Below, piece by piece: positions 22,097 to 32,177 of a DNA stretch of 57,193 nucleotides (position 1 is its first letter; the number at the start of each line of letters is the position of its first letter). The DNA is from Cytidiella melzeri. Taxonomy: Eukaryota > Basidiomycota > Agaricomycetes > Polyporales > Irpicaceae. The translations under genes were made by a program, and so were the position numbers. Where the stretch lies: the NCBI GenBank assembly GCA_022592445.1, contig JABYQR010000294.1:1-57193 (forward strand), read 5' to 3'. A model generated the notes under the pieces. The model saw only the letters and a program-made list of their open reading frames with translations. It did no database searches and was not told where the DNA came from.

Positions 22097-23668
22097 TCAC
22101 AGGGTACCCTTCATCCACGTGCCCTTGTGGCCCTGTGTCACAGGTACCAGGTTCATGTCATTTGAGATGAACACCTTTGCGTCACACGGCATGCCACTGT
22201 ACAATGTGCCACGGCAGAAAAATGCAATGCTGCCATCTGCCCGTTTGCCTTTGCAGCGGCGCCAGGACCACAGGGACTTGCAGACAGAGCACTGGTAAGG
22301 CAGGCTATGACCCCAAGGCCTGACCACGCGCTCTGTCCATGTGTAGCATACGGGAGTCGCATTTGGTTTGAGCCAAACAATGTTGGTGTGAAGACCAACG
22401 CTGAAGCACTGGTCAAGCAGATGCTCGAGGTGCTTCGCTGGCTCCAGTCCCTGCAGCATGATAGAGTTCACATAGCCCTGGACGAACGAGAAGATCTCAA
22501 AGGCAAGTAGCGTTTTGGCAGTGAAGGCGAAACAGTGCTTAATGTTATATCTACCGCAAGAGTCAGCCTAGAGACCAAAAATCAGGTACCGAGAAGGGAA
22601 GCTTACGTTGATACAACGGCCTGCAAGTCACTGGAGGACTCCTTGTAATGGATCACGGCACCGCACGCCAAAAAAAACATGATGATGTTTTTTTTAGCCA
22701 GCGGCAGCAAGAGATCCCCGAAAATGGAAGAGAAGAACTGCAAAATGATGAGCCACAATCCACTAACTCCCAATACTAACTTACGTCCTTTACGCTGATT
22801 GCACCATTCGGCTCCCAGAAAAGATCTCCGCGGGTTTCGTCGGAATGAGTGCAAAGGAATATGATGATTTCATCATAGCTACGATAGAAGATTAGCACGT
22901 CGCTCCAGAAAGGCCAGACGAATCAATGTTGCTTACCCAGCTGCTTGCCGACCAAGCTCAGCCATATCCGCCACCTCGTCGTCGAGAGTACGCGGCCCAG
23001 TCAGATCCAGTGTGTGCTGGAGGTATTTGAGTTGAGTGTCGTCCTCGAAGGATGCATACCAGGAATAAAGAAATTCCGACAGGAGATGGCCAGGCCCGCC
23101 TCTTGGAGACAGTCCTACGAGGTAGATATTTACGATGCACAAACGGGGGAGGCGAAAACGGGTTCTTGGGGGACAAAGGTTTGCGGGGTAATTTCCAAGC
23201 CATCAGGAAACATTGCATGCCCGTCCTCATTATAAAGGCCCTGTAAGCGCATGAGATGAGGCCAAGAGTGATATGGAAATCTTTTGGCGCACCAAGTAGG
23301 TCACTGGGACCTTGTTCGAACGGAGTTCACAAGGGGGGCAGACGAACCGACATTGAGACAGCAGCTCGGAAGAGACGGACTCCAGTCGAGGTGCGCAGTG
23401 TGTGCAGATCGTTCGACCACACTCACACTCCATGAGGTGTCCACCGTTGATACACAAACAGCACCACTGCACAATTGCCTATAGGTAAGTCATGTCCTAC
23501 GCGGACTTCTGGCAACTAGCTCACCGAATCCTTATTCTCCTTCTCATCATCGTTTGACCCCCACGCTGCGCCCTCCGGCGGGGTAGGCTCAGCCACACGG
23601 GCACGTAAAGCCCTGCGTGGCGCATTTCCGCCCGTGGATTTGGGGGCAGTCTGCTTGGTTCTTGCCAT
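22097..23668 (-). CDS. Histone H3-tail-like protein with Cys-rich finger and a putative caspase/CHAT-like region
   Basis: Exon 1 (23668-23525) encodes MARTKQTAPKSTGGNAPRRA, nearly the histone H3 N-terminus; Lys4, Lys9, Ser10 and Thr11 are kept, Arg8 is Pro and Lys14 is Asn. After a 46-nt intron (23524-23479) comes a treble-clef-type finger: CCLCINGGHLMECECG, then TICTHC and FVCPPC, about residues 54-98. Later exons read GLYNEDGHAMFPDGLEITPQ, LSEFLYSWYASFEDDTQLKY, IIIFLCTHSDETRGDLFW, IIMFFLACGAVIHYKESSSD, HCFAFTAKTLLAFEIFSFVQ and RVVRPWGHSLPYQCSVCKSL, with stop at 22097. The THSDE His and LACGA Cys, in this order after hydrophobic strands, suggest a caspase/CHAT-like fold (inference). Introns are short GT..AG. 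The frame shifts by one base at a run of five G at 23145-23149, so this copy may be broken or misread. Location is probably nuclear (inference). Confidence 0.7.
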
Positions 23669-24009
23669 GTTGAGCAATGCTGACTGACTAGGAGATGAGT
23701 GTGTGAAGTTGAAGTCTAGAGAAGAGAGCAAGAAGTGATTGAACAACAACGCGGCTGTAGAAAAATGAAGACAGCAGAACGACTCAAATGAGCAATGCAC
23801 GATTGCTTCCGAACGGAAGAAACAGGAGACCGGCCCGGCTCTCCTGCACGTGCCTTTCACGTGCTGGGCAAACATGTACAAACGTTGGACTTCGTCATAT
23901 TCCGGGTCTTCTGTTCCTTTTCGTCTTCTAGATCTAGCTGGTTTGCTACCGACTTGGTGGTTTTCTACCATTGTGCATGGCCACCGTCCGGGACCCTGGG
24001 CTTTTGGAC
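23669..24009. other. Upstream region of the H3-tail gene
   Basis: Would hold the promoter of the minus-strand H3-tail gene. No clear TATA box was seen. The plus strand is partly open here without domain content. Confidence 0.4.
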
Positions 24010-24056
24010 CAGTCCATTCTCAATGCCCAGCTGCAGTGGGCACTGTGAATGGACTG
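24010..24056. repeat. Two-step perfect hairpin
   Basis: CAGTCCATTC at 24010-24019 pairs with GAATGGACTG at 24047-24056, and inside it TGCCCA pairs with TGGGCA around GCTGCAG. Short unpaired bases separate the two stems. It could form a cruciform or an RNA stem-loop; its role is unknown. Confidence 0.85.
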
Positions 24057-24166
24057 AAACAATGCCACGCATCTGAGCTTGCGTCTGAGGTCAGGCTTTT
24101 TTCTCGTGTACAGTACGCTGAATCCTGCCTTTTTGTTAGCTAGATTTGGTTCGCCGGAGGTGTGGG

Positions 24167-24540
24167 CCAGCTCATCGGCTGGTTTGGTGCGTACGACGTG
24201 TTATGTCGTATGCCCTCGGCCCTGGCTTTTGTCTGTTGGGCTGTGGGTTTACCAGCCAGCTCATCGGTCGTTGGTGCGTACGACGTGATATGTCGTACGC
24301 CCTCGGCCCTGGCTTTTGTCAATTGGGTCGTGGGTTCACAAGCCAGCTCATCGGTTGTTGGTGCGTACAACGCGTTATGTCGTACGCCCTCGGCCCTGGC
24401 TTTTGTCAATTGGGCTGTGGGTTCACGAGCCAGCTCATCGGTCGTTGGTGCGTACGACGTGTTATGTCGTACGCCCTCGGCACTGGCTTTTGTCTGTTAG
24501 GCTGTGGGTTTATCAGCCAGCTCATCGGTTGGGTTGGGGC
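24167..24540. repeat. 87-bp minisatellite, about 4.3 copies, with an inverted repeat in each unit
   Basis: Units begin CCAGCTCATCGG at 24167, 24256, 24343, 24430 and 24517, with spacings of 89, 87, 87 and 87. Each full unit contains GCGTACGAC...GTCGTACGC-type arms around a short loop, so each can fold into a hairpin. Because 87 is a multiple of three, several frames on both strands stay open through the array; this is a consequence of the period and not evidence for a protein. Confidence 0.9.
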
Positions 24541-25683
24541 TACAACGTCTCAATCTTGGGTGAGCAACCTAAATACCTTGCCATGGCATGTGCTCACGTT
24601 CCCATATCCTATGCAGCGGACGTCTTGATTGGCCGTCAATTACACAAAGCCAATCTAATTGTGATTACCTAGGTGTGTTCGTATTCAGATCGTGTACCGA
24701 GTAGGCTATTGATTTTAAAAGCACAGCCACGGGTCAAGTGCTGTCTCGCGTTATTTGAGTAGCTTTGGTATACGAGTAGCTTCGGTATACTTCTCAGTAG
24801 TGCGGCTGTTTTCGTTTGAGTTTTGACAGATGCAACACGGTTTGGCCAGTCGTGTTGCCTCTGTTAAATCCTTCTTTTTTTATCGTTTTGCATTTGAACC
24901 GCACAATGTGTGGCGAATGGGCTGTTTGAAACATTGCATAGGTGGACTTGCCAATTTTATTGAGATAAAGCGGTGCTGATGGGGATTATAGGTCACGTGA
25001 CTACCATCATGCGCGTGATGAGGCCCCGAATCCCCCAATTTAGGAAGATTGGAACTGACACTGCTTGGAAGAAAGCACGGTTAGCGGAGATTTACATTTG
25101 CTCGGGATAACGCTCAACACTGGTACGTTTTGGCATACTACAATCATGTTTTACCTGTGTTCACTGTTTCCAGGGCGGGGCCCATTGTCAACAATGACCC
25201 CCACCGCTGTCACAACCCAGTCACTAGTCCTAGTTCGTAAGGCAGCCAACTGTAGCGAACCTCTCAACCGGTCAACATACCTCCATCCCCCTGCTGCTTT
25301 CAGTGTGAGTACATCAGTTCTTGCTTGAGGGCTGGCTGAATGATAACCGTGCGTTCAATTGACTATGTCTACAGCTTGTACGCTGCTTGGGTGTGCTGTC
25401 AGCACGAACACCAGCTATGATTGCAAGAGCAGGTAGGGTCTCCAAAGGTGAGCAGTATGTGTGCATATCTAATGTGAGCAGCTATTGAGCTTATGCGTAC
25501 CGTTGCAGACACGTTTGGGTCATGACACAGCTCCTTCTTTCTTATATCCCAATGTACATACGAGCTTTCCAATTGCATGAACAGGTGCCACCCAGCTTGT
25601 ATATGACTACCTCCCACCCACGATTGTCACCTCAACGTCCGAAAAGAGCCACACAAACGTCTCCACTGATAAAATAAGCGCCA
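24541..25683. other. No firm gene
   Basis: Short exon-like stretches occur, such as a plus-strand frame with TPTAVTTQSLVLVRKAAN near 25.2 kb and a minus-strand one at 25.40-25.62 kb. None is recognised or can be joined. A palindromic GTCACGTGAC lies near 24.99 kb. Confidence 0.35.
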
Positions 25684-26025
25684 ATGTATGATTTCAACAA
25701 GAAGGTATGTACATTCGCCGCGCCGGTTTGCATAAGGATTTCAGGTATACTCAAACATAGTTTTGGGTTTCTTGAATGCAGCTGTGACTTCTCAGGTAAG
25801 CTGCTAATGAATTCAGGCTGTATAATCTCTCAATATTTTCAGCCACTGTGCCGAGAAGAAGTGCCGATCTCAGATCAACAAATCGACAAGAAGGTATGTA
25901 CATTGACTGCGACAGTTTGCATGAGGGTTCTACGTGTGCTAAAATACAGTTTTAGTTGACCTCAATGCGGCGATGAGTTCTCAGGTAAGCTGCAGATAAA
26001 CTCGGACCATACCATCTGTCTTCGT
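25684..26025 (+). repeat. Duplicated exon-intron block, two copies 190 bp apart
   Basis: Copies at about 25696-25830 and 25886-26020 share AAGAAGGTATGTACATT, then GTTTGCAT, and TTCTCAGGTAAGCTGC. Each contains both a donor-like AAG/GTATGT and an acceptor-like TCAG/GTAAG context, as if a small exon with flanking introns had been duplicated. Confidence 0.6.
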
Positions 26026-26097
26026 TCCGGAAACCTGCCAACGTGAGTCTTCCGTCCACTACCATATGCTTTCCACTTTATTACTTCACAGTCCATC

Positions 26098-27450
26098 CAG
26101 ATATCTTGGAATCAACGAACCGAGACTCCTCTTGGTAATATCAATCTCACACCGCTCGACTCTAAGCAGAAAGGTGCCGCCATCAATCAGAGCATCAACC
26201 TCCGCGACGAGGACCTCACGAAGCTCATGACCCCCAAGCTAAGCGTTACGTGGCCATTGCACTCCATGAATCTGAAACCGACGCTCTGCAGCTCCCTACG
26301 GCGTATGGCATCGATTTGGACAATGACGAGACCCTCAACTGCACCAACCCGCCCCATTGGAACGTGCAGCTATTGTCGGACTTACAGGTGGGTCCAAGGT
26401 CTCGCACGAAGACGGTACAAGCTCAAGACGGTGCCAGCCGCGGGCATCAACCAGCTAGAGGGCCTTTCCTCGCGCGGAGCCTTCACTTACCCACGCCTTG
26501 TGGCGCTGTCCAACTTGTACAGTCCCACACCCTCAACGCTCTTTCAAAGTCGCACAACGTCAGCAAACAGGCAAGTGTGTTTCCTTCATGGCAAACCTCG
26601 TCCAAAGAGCATACATAACACTTGGAGTAGCTATGGCGAGAGTTGTGTTCTGCCTCAAATCTTTCGTGCACTCACTTCATGCTCTTAACACTCGGGAGTA
26701 GCTCTGACTCGCTTGTTATTCTTCTAGTCATACTTACAACTCTGTTTAGGAACTCATGAGCTGCAGTCCGTCTGCTACTCGCACTCGTGAACTCAATGTT
26801 GGCTCTCGCAACCATCCCAAACTACTGAGCCGACAACTACCAAAGCCCCATTGCCTACCTCGGCCAACAGAGGCTCAGCCAATCGAGCTGGGTGTATGTA
26901 GACACCCTATCAATAACTTTCTTCATTCCCGCAAACCGTGAGTCTTCTTATTATATCAAATGTTGATTTAGTAACGTGGGTGCCAGCTCTCAGAATCTTA
27001 CAAGATGGTGTACACTGTCACAGGCCCAAGTGCACGTGGTACCGGTGTTGCTCACCCCACGTGGGAACATGTGGCAGATACCAAACAGAGTGGCGTGTAG
27101 AGACAGACACGCCCTATCGCTAGGATCTGATTCATCCCCTCTACTCACGCTGCTACACCTCTCATTGCTTTCTTACTAGGATGGATGTCTTGTACAGTGA
27201 TTGCACTGTCTCCTTCCGGGAACATGTCTCGGAAAGCTGGAGAGAGGCTGTGTTGACGATCGCTAGAACCGGTCATGGACTTTGTGAGTTTCTCTTAGCC
27301 ATGTTTTCCCGCCCTCGCCAGCTAATCAGGATGAAAGATCTGTTCATGGTGACCGCCCCCGAGCCCGACATGTACGTTGATGGGCGCCGGGAAGACTATT
27401 GGACAAAGCTAGTCCACAACGCATGGATGATCATAATGGACGAGGTATGA
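26098..27450 (+). pseudogene. Unrecognised gene remnant, several exon-like pieces
   Basis: Pieces with coding character follow each other on the plus strand: NINLTPLDSKQKGAAINQSI and NLRDEDLTKL (26.13-26.23 kb), then in another frame RYVAIALHESETDALQLPTA and YGIDLDNDE, then VPAAGINQLEGLSSRGAFTY, and finally DLFMVTAPEPDMYVDGRRED and YWTKLVHNAWMIIMDE ending at a GTATGA donor near 27447. The first two join only with a frame change near 26.23 kb, so the gene seems broken. No domain is recognised and the pieces may belong to more than one gene. Confidence 0.3.
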
Positions 27451-28103
27451 AAGATTCCCTTCAGTCTGCTCTACATGTTGATTACTTTGCGTCAGCGCGA
27501 ACGTACTCTGTCGCTGAGACACTGAGTCACGCTTCAAACTAAGAACAACCTTAAAGACAACACCACCAACCACGAAGTGGCAATAGAAGTGTAAAGGTGT
27601 GGAAGCGCGAAGTGTTAAAGTAAGATGCGAGGTGGCCTAAGAGTCCTAGTTTTACCTGTGCTAAAAGAGCGACAAGGTTTTTGTGATAAAGTTTTATATG
27701 AAGGGAGCTAGACGGGCAACTACCACGCGTATCGCGGGTAAAAGGGCAAGTCGGCGCGGTGAAAGCGAAAGAGTTATAGCGCGGCTCCAAGAGAGCGCGC
27801 GTGAAAGGTCGCGGCTTGTAGGAAAACGGCGCGCGGAGGGACGCAGAAGATAAACGTAGACGCAATATGAATCTCAAACACAAAACGCGGTCGCTGGTGA
27901 AGATGAAGTGGTCGCTGTAAAACGCGGGCGCAGTGAAAGTGAACGCAGTAAGCTCGACACAGTGAAGATGAAACGCAACGCAGTAACGCAGTAAAATAAC
28001 GCAGTTAAAAAGCAAACGCAGTATAACGAAGCCGAAAGGAAGTGTGAGAGAAAGATAAACTAATGGCGCGCGAGTCGCCGCGGAAGGCTATGTGAGATCG
28101 CAG
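27451..28103. other. Low-complexity stretch
   Basis: Between about 27.93 and 28.03 kb the sequence repeats ACGCAGTA-like words, and 27.72-27.86 kb is dense in GCGC words. It lies downstream of the minus-strand CxxC gene and may be its 3' region. No gene is called. Confidence 0.4.
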
Positions 28104-28631
28104 TTAAGTGGACTCGACAGACTGCGCGCGGGGGCGGTAGTGTAGAACGACACCTCCCGAACGGCGATGCGTATTACAGGCAAATGCGTGGCCAACGACG
28201 ACGTTGGCTGAACTGGTAAGATTGAACTGTACTAGTTCGCACTCGTGCTCCTCGCCTTCAAAGTCTGGAGATAGCCAGCAATCTGGGTGCGGCGCGCGCG
28301 GGCGATCGCAGTCGAGCGGGACGAAAGGTCCTGAACGCAGGGGAACTGGATGATCGCTCTGAGTATCGCAGTAAGAACAGTTTTCAAGCGAGTCCGCGAC
28401 GGAGGCGACGGACGGCGCTGGCGAGGGTGATTTAGGAGTTGATCTCGCAGGGGAGACCGTAGGCGCTGCTGAGGGTTCTGGCGGCGGCGTGGGCGCGGGG
28501 ATGATGGGGTAACGGCGTAGAACCTCGCGCGGGCGCGGGCAGTAAGGGCAGCGACCGTCGGGCAGGTGGGGAACAGTTGGACAGTAACGGCAGACTCGAG
28601 GCGGGTTGTCGTTGGTAGATGCCGCGGACAT
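28104..28631 (-). CDS. Hypothetical Cys-rich, Pro-rich protein
   Basis: An uninterrupted frame of 175 codons. The N-terminus has two CxxC pairs, CRYCPTVPHLPDGRCPYC, which could form a small zinc ribbon; a further pair CSYC follows a Pro/Ser/Ala-rich linker, and the C-terminal half has scattered Cys and His (HPDCWLSPDF, HECELVQF, HAFACNTHRRSG). No family is recognised. A TATA-like box on the same strand at 28793-28780 lies about 150 bases upstream of the ATG, which supports transcription from here. Composition is strongly GC-rich. It could be a host gene or the first ORF of an unrecognised element. Confidence 0.4.
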   Translation of the reverse strand: MSAASTNDNPPRVCRYCPTVPHLPDGRCPYCPRPREVLRRYPIIPAPTPPPEPSAAPTVSPARSTPKSPSPAPSVASVADSLENCSYCDTQSDHPVPLRSGPFVPLDCDRPRAPHPDCWLSPDFEGEEHECELVQFNLTSSANVVVGHAFACNTHRRSGGVVLHYRPRAQSVEST

Positions 28632-28779
28632 AAACGTGGGAAAGGTCGCAGTGAGACAACGCAGAAGAAGCTACAGCTATGGACGCGAAGAGACTCCCTC
28701 GACGCGAACGCAAAGCGTAAAGTGAACTCTGGAAACTGGGGTGGGGATTGATTTTTTTCTCTACGCAGTACAAGCAACA

Positions 28780-28793
28780 CCTTTTTATATACC
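28780..28793 (-). promoter_or_regulatory. TATA-like box upstream of the CxxC gene
   Basis: On the minus strand it reads GGTATATAAAAAGG, about 150 bases before the ATG at 28631. Confidence 0.5.
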
Positions 28794-29609
28794 CTGAAGA
28801 CCCTCTCCTAAACCTTTCCTTCTATGTCCTAAACCCAAACGCGAGAGTGAGGAAACGGGGTGGCAGAATACTTCCGTCTGCGGAGGCAAAATGTCCAGCG
28901 AGTCGACGCCCGGCGGGACACAGCGTTGGTCGACGCGGCGTAGCGGCGCGCGCCCTTGCGCTGCAGGGGCGCCAACCGCCGCGAGCAGGTGATGAGGCGC
29001 CGTCCAGGAGTTGCACAGCGTGGCGTGATAGGAGTCTTCCTGAAACGGGGTTCGCGCGTCAAGTTTCTTCTACCGTTGGTCCGACCCGTGTCCGAAACGC
29101 TTGGTGGCTGGCCGGCCCATGCTCCGATGCAAAAAGGGGCGTGTCTGTGTGTCAGAGTTCGGTGCGATTCCTCGGCCTCGGATGTTTCCGGCGTATTGCT
29201 CCGTGTCAAGTCCTCGGATCCTCGGCGGACTCCTCGTGACCCCGGCGAACTCCTCGTGCTCATGACGCTGGGAAAGTGGAGGGACTTGCCGCGCAGGATG
29301 ACGCGGGCCGCGCAAATGGCGGGCTGCTGCCGGTTTTCCGCGCCTAGCCGATTTCCGGGCGTATCATCGCTGGGATTTATCTCTGACAATGAACACTTGT
29401 GGCCTCAGCTTCGATTCTCCTCGACTACGGCGTTGTGGAAGGCTGTTGAGGAACTGCGTCAGCGCCGAGATGATCGAGAGGAGGCGGCTGAGGCAACAAA
29501 GAATGGACAATTGATTATTGCACAGTACGTCAAGGAGATGGAGTTGTAGGATTACCGAAATATTTTGGAACCACAAAGATTCTACTACGCTCTTATTGTC
29601 ACAGCTCTA
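28794..29609. other. GC-rich region with overlapping open frames
   Basis: Both strands are open for 180-200 codons between 28.83 and 29.55 kb, as expected from high GC with few stop words. No domain is seen. A plus-strand piece ending at 29549 (VEELRQRRDDREEAAEATKN) has coiled-coil character but no clear partner exons. Confidence 0.35.
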
Positions 29610-30338
29610 TCAATCTACTGTACGTTGTGTGTGCCACCCCGACCTGAATACGCGAGTAGCTGTGTATGAGGCGATGAATACCTTTCAGACAAAGAATCTG
29701 ATCGTATTCGCGTACCTGCTGTGAGAGCTCAACCTTCAATGCCTCAAGTTCACCGATACGCAGCTCGACCCCTACATTCTGAACAGTAATCTTGTTGCAG
29801 TATTCCCGAAGCTCTTCTAAGTCTTTCTCAGCAGCGGTGACCTGGGTGGTGAGGGAATTGGCCCGCAGATGAACCGCTGCCTGCTCGCTGGCTAACCCTT
29901 CAAGGCGACGGTTGAAGGCGTCTCGTACATGCTCGGGAATTGTGAGGGTGTCATTCCCAGTCACCCGGAAAGAGCTCAAACGCACTCATAAGCTGGCTGC
30001 TCTCAGCTTGCACTTTGCAAATCGCACTGGCACTCACTTTGTGGCGTTATCTGCAAAATCTATGAATATGCGCTTAAGATCCGCATGTCGAAATCCTGTG
30101 CGGCACATGGGGCAAAGAGCCTCCGACGACAAAGACACGTTCAGGCGGTCATTGACACAAAGCGTGTGGTAAATATGCCCTGTCCCACAAGGCAATGAGT
30201 ACCTCAGCTTGTACGTACATACAAGCACATACCGCAAGGTATCCTGCTAACGCTTTCATTGCCAAGGTCGACTCGGGATAAACATATATTGCAGAGGATG
30301 AAGTGAACTTCTTCTTCTTCTTCTGTGGGGTGCAACAT
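29610..30338 (-). CDS. RING-H2 finger / coiled-coil protein
   Basis: Probable E3 ubiquitin-ligase-type protein. ATG at 30338 gives MLHPTEEEEEVHFILCNICL; exon 1 ends at 30233, intron 30232-30180, and exon 2 starts CGHIYHTLC. All eight ligands are present: CNIC, PCGH, H and C in IYHTLC, and CPMC, so the pattern is C3H2C3 (RING-H2). TGFRHADLKRIFIDFA follows. A later exon is a heptad-rich coiled coil (AAEKDLEELREYCNKITVQN, GELEALKVELSQQVREYDQI). The last intron (GTATTC..TACAG) leads to a short end, Val-Asp-stop, at 29610. The splice near 30.0 kb into the coiled-coil exon could not be placed in phase with certainty. The structure parallels the RING gene at 32.2 kb. Confidence 0.65.
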
Positions 30339-31119
30339 ATCCGCAGCTGTATAGGAAGAGTGTATTCGCAGTTTGAGTCGAGTTGGATAATCAGACAGTT
30401 CATGAACTGCGCGTCTTTTCTGGCCTTCCCGAGCTTCCCGAGTTTCCGAGCTTCCCGAGTTGTCGGAGATAATTGGCCATACAGCTGTAGGTCATGAGGT
30501 TGTAATGAAGGGTGGAGTCATGAGGTTCTAAGGGTTCTAAGGGTAAGGGGCAAAGGCCGGAAGATTGTAAGAACCTCATGATCACCATGCGAGCACTTAT
30601 CGTACAAGATCATAGTAATATCCGCCACATCCGAGTCATTGCAACAAGGTTTGATGCTTCACCGTGTGAAAAGGGCGTGAATGTGGCCATGCTTGATTTC
30701 ATTTGAGCGGTGCTACCCTTTTTTGACAGCAACGAGCCCACACCGGGGCCCACCAATATCATCAACGCATGGGCGGAGGGGAGAAATTTTTTTTCAGGAG
30801 TAATGTTCACTCAAAGCCGCCATGACAGCGCCTTGCATAGCCAAATAGCTGAGACTGAACCGTCAATAAATAGTAAACAACTGATACAATTTCAGCGACG
30901 CAAGGCAGACAGCGGTGGAAGGTGGGTGTGTAAAATGCTATACAACAGTAGTCGGATTTTGATCAGTGTAAGCCGCAAGAAGAGAGCACGCAACTCACAG
31001 GTAACGAAGTTGTAAGCTCAGTGCACGTGAATGTAACGCGGTAGCCTATTGCCCTGTCCGTGTGGACATGCTGGTGATATCTTCCTTATAAAACTACGGA
31101 GGTATATCATGGTATCATG
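30339..31119. other. Upstream region of the minus-strand RING gene
   Basis: Contains a short run of CTTCCCGAG-type words at about 30424-30466 and repeated AGGTTCTAAGGG words near 30.52 kb. No gene is seen. Confidence 0.4.
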
Positions 31120-31503
31120 TCAGGATCCAGCTTTTGGACGTGGGAGGTAGAGGGATTGCGCTGACCGTTTCACTGCTTCAAGGGCCAATGCGTGAGATTC
31201 TGCTCCGCGGATACTCATGAGTGAGTTGCCCTTTTTCCCACGCATTACTACCAGCTCTCCATGTACATGACAGCCTGGAATGGCAGCACATAAAGCAGCG
31301 TTAGCGGGTAAGTCTGAACGGCGCTGAAAACCAACGAGATAGCGATGGACGCGGCCATCCGCGCTTTGCCAGACAACCCAGCAATTGTGCACTTTGTATT
31401 TCATTCCTAGAACCATTTCAAACGATGGGAATGCATCAAGCTCGGCTTCGCTGTCGGCGTGCGAGGGAATCATGGTAGAAACTGAGCGCCTGGTTGGGAC
31501 CAA
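31120..31503 (-). CDS. Hypothetical small protein
   Basis: A 127-codon uninterrupted frame. Segments such as MKYKVHNCWVVWQSADGRVH, RYLVGFQRRSDLPANAALCA and GELVVMRGKKGNSLMSIRG look like a compact folded protein. No known domain was identified, and possible flanking exons were not resolved. It lies between the two RING genes. Confidence 0.45.
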   Translation of the reverse strand: MVPTRRSVSTMIPSHADSEAELDAFPSFEMVLGMKYKVHNCWVVWQSADGRVHRYLVGFQRRSDLPANAALCAAIPGCHVHGELVVMRGKKGNSLMSIRGAESHALALEAVKRSAQSLYLPRPKAGS

Positions 31504-32177
31504 ATTGGTTGTGCGATAGTACAGCGCAGTCAGAGCTTTCAGTGTATGCTAAAATTGCGTGAGTGAGCGGCAAGACTAAGCTGAGATAAGACAGAGACTG
31601 CATACCTTTCAAGCAAATGATTTGCGTAGAACAGCCATGGTGGGGACAACACCAGTGAGAGAGGTGCCTTGACAGTTTACTGGCGTGGTCGGCGGTGGTC
31701 AGCGGTGGAGGATAGTCAGTTGCAGATGGCTACTTAGCTGCAAGGAATACCGTAAAATCTGCCTCGCGACTTCGACACGGTAAGTGCAACTCGAGGCTAG
31801 AATGTGGTATGCCATGCATTGCAATTGGCGGAACTGTGGCCCAAGTTCAAGTTCGCGTGAAACAAATGTGTGACTGGGCGTGACTGTGTGACTTGACATG
31901 ACAGATGGCCGGTAACAGCACATGTACATCAAAGCGCTGCTGACTTATAATTATGGACTTATGGAGATTTGCTACGCGTTAACATCGACATGTAATATGG
32001 GCCTTACGCGCATGTCACAGAACGTGTCAGTTGAAACCGCATTCATACATTGGCAATGCTCGTTTACAACGTGCGTTGATACACGACTTGTCTGCACAAT
32101 GGTATTATGTCCTTTCGTTCAATGTATATCACCTCACATCCGCACTCTCAGCAGCTTCCAACCTTCTCACGAACAAT
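31504..32177. other. Intergenic region before the plus-strand RING gene
   Basis: Short GGTCGGCGGTGGTCAGCGGTGG near 31.69 kb is a small internal repeat. No gene is supported. Confidence 0.4.

Noticed and set aside
21535..22170. Plus-strand ORF of 211 codons
   Set aside because: It overlaps, in antisense, the better supported C-terminal exon of the H3-tail gene and has no recognisable domain.
24146..24672. Several overlapping plus- and minus-strand ORFs of 90-160 codons
   Set aside because: They are produced by an 87-bp tandem repeat whose period is a multiple of three; no domain or splice context.
28822..29549. Long ORFs on both strands (186 and 197 codons)
   Set aside because: High GC lowers stop-codon frequency; both strands are open and neither shows a domain.
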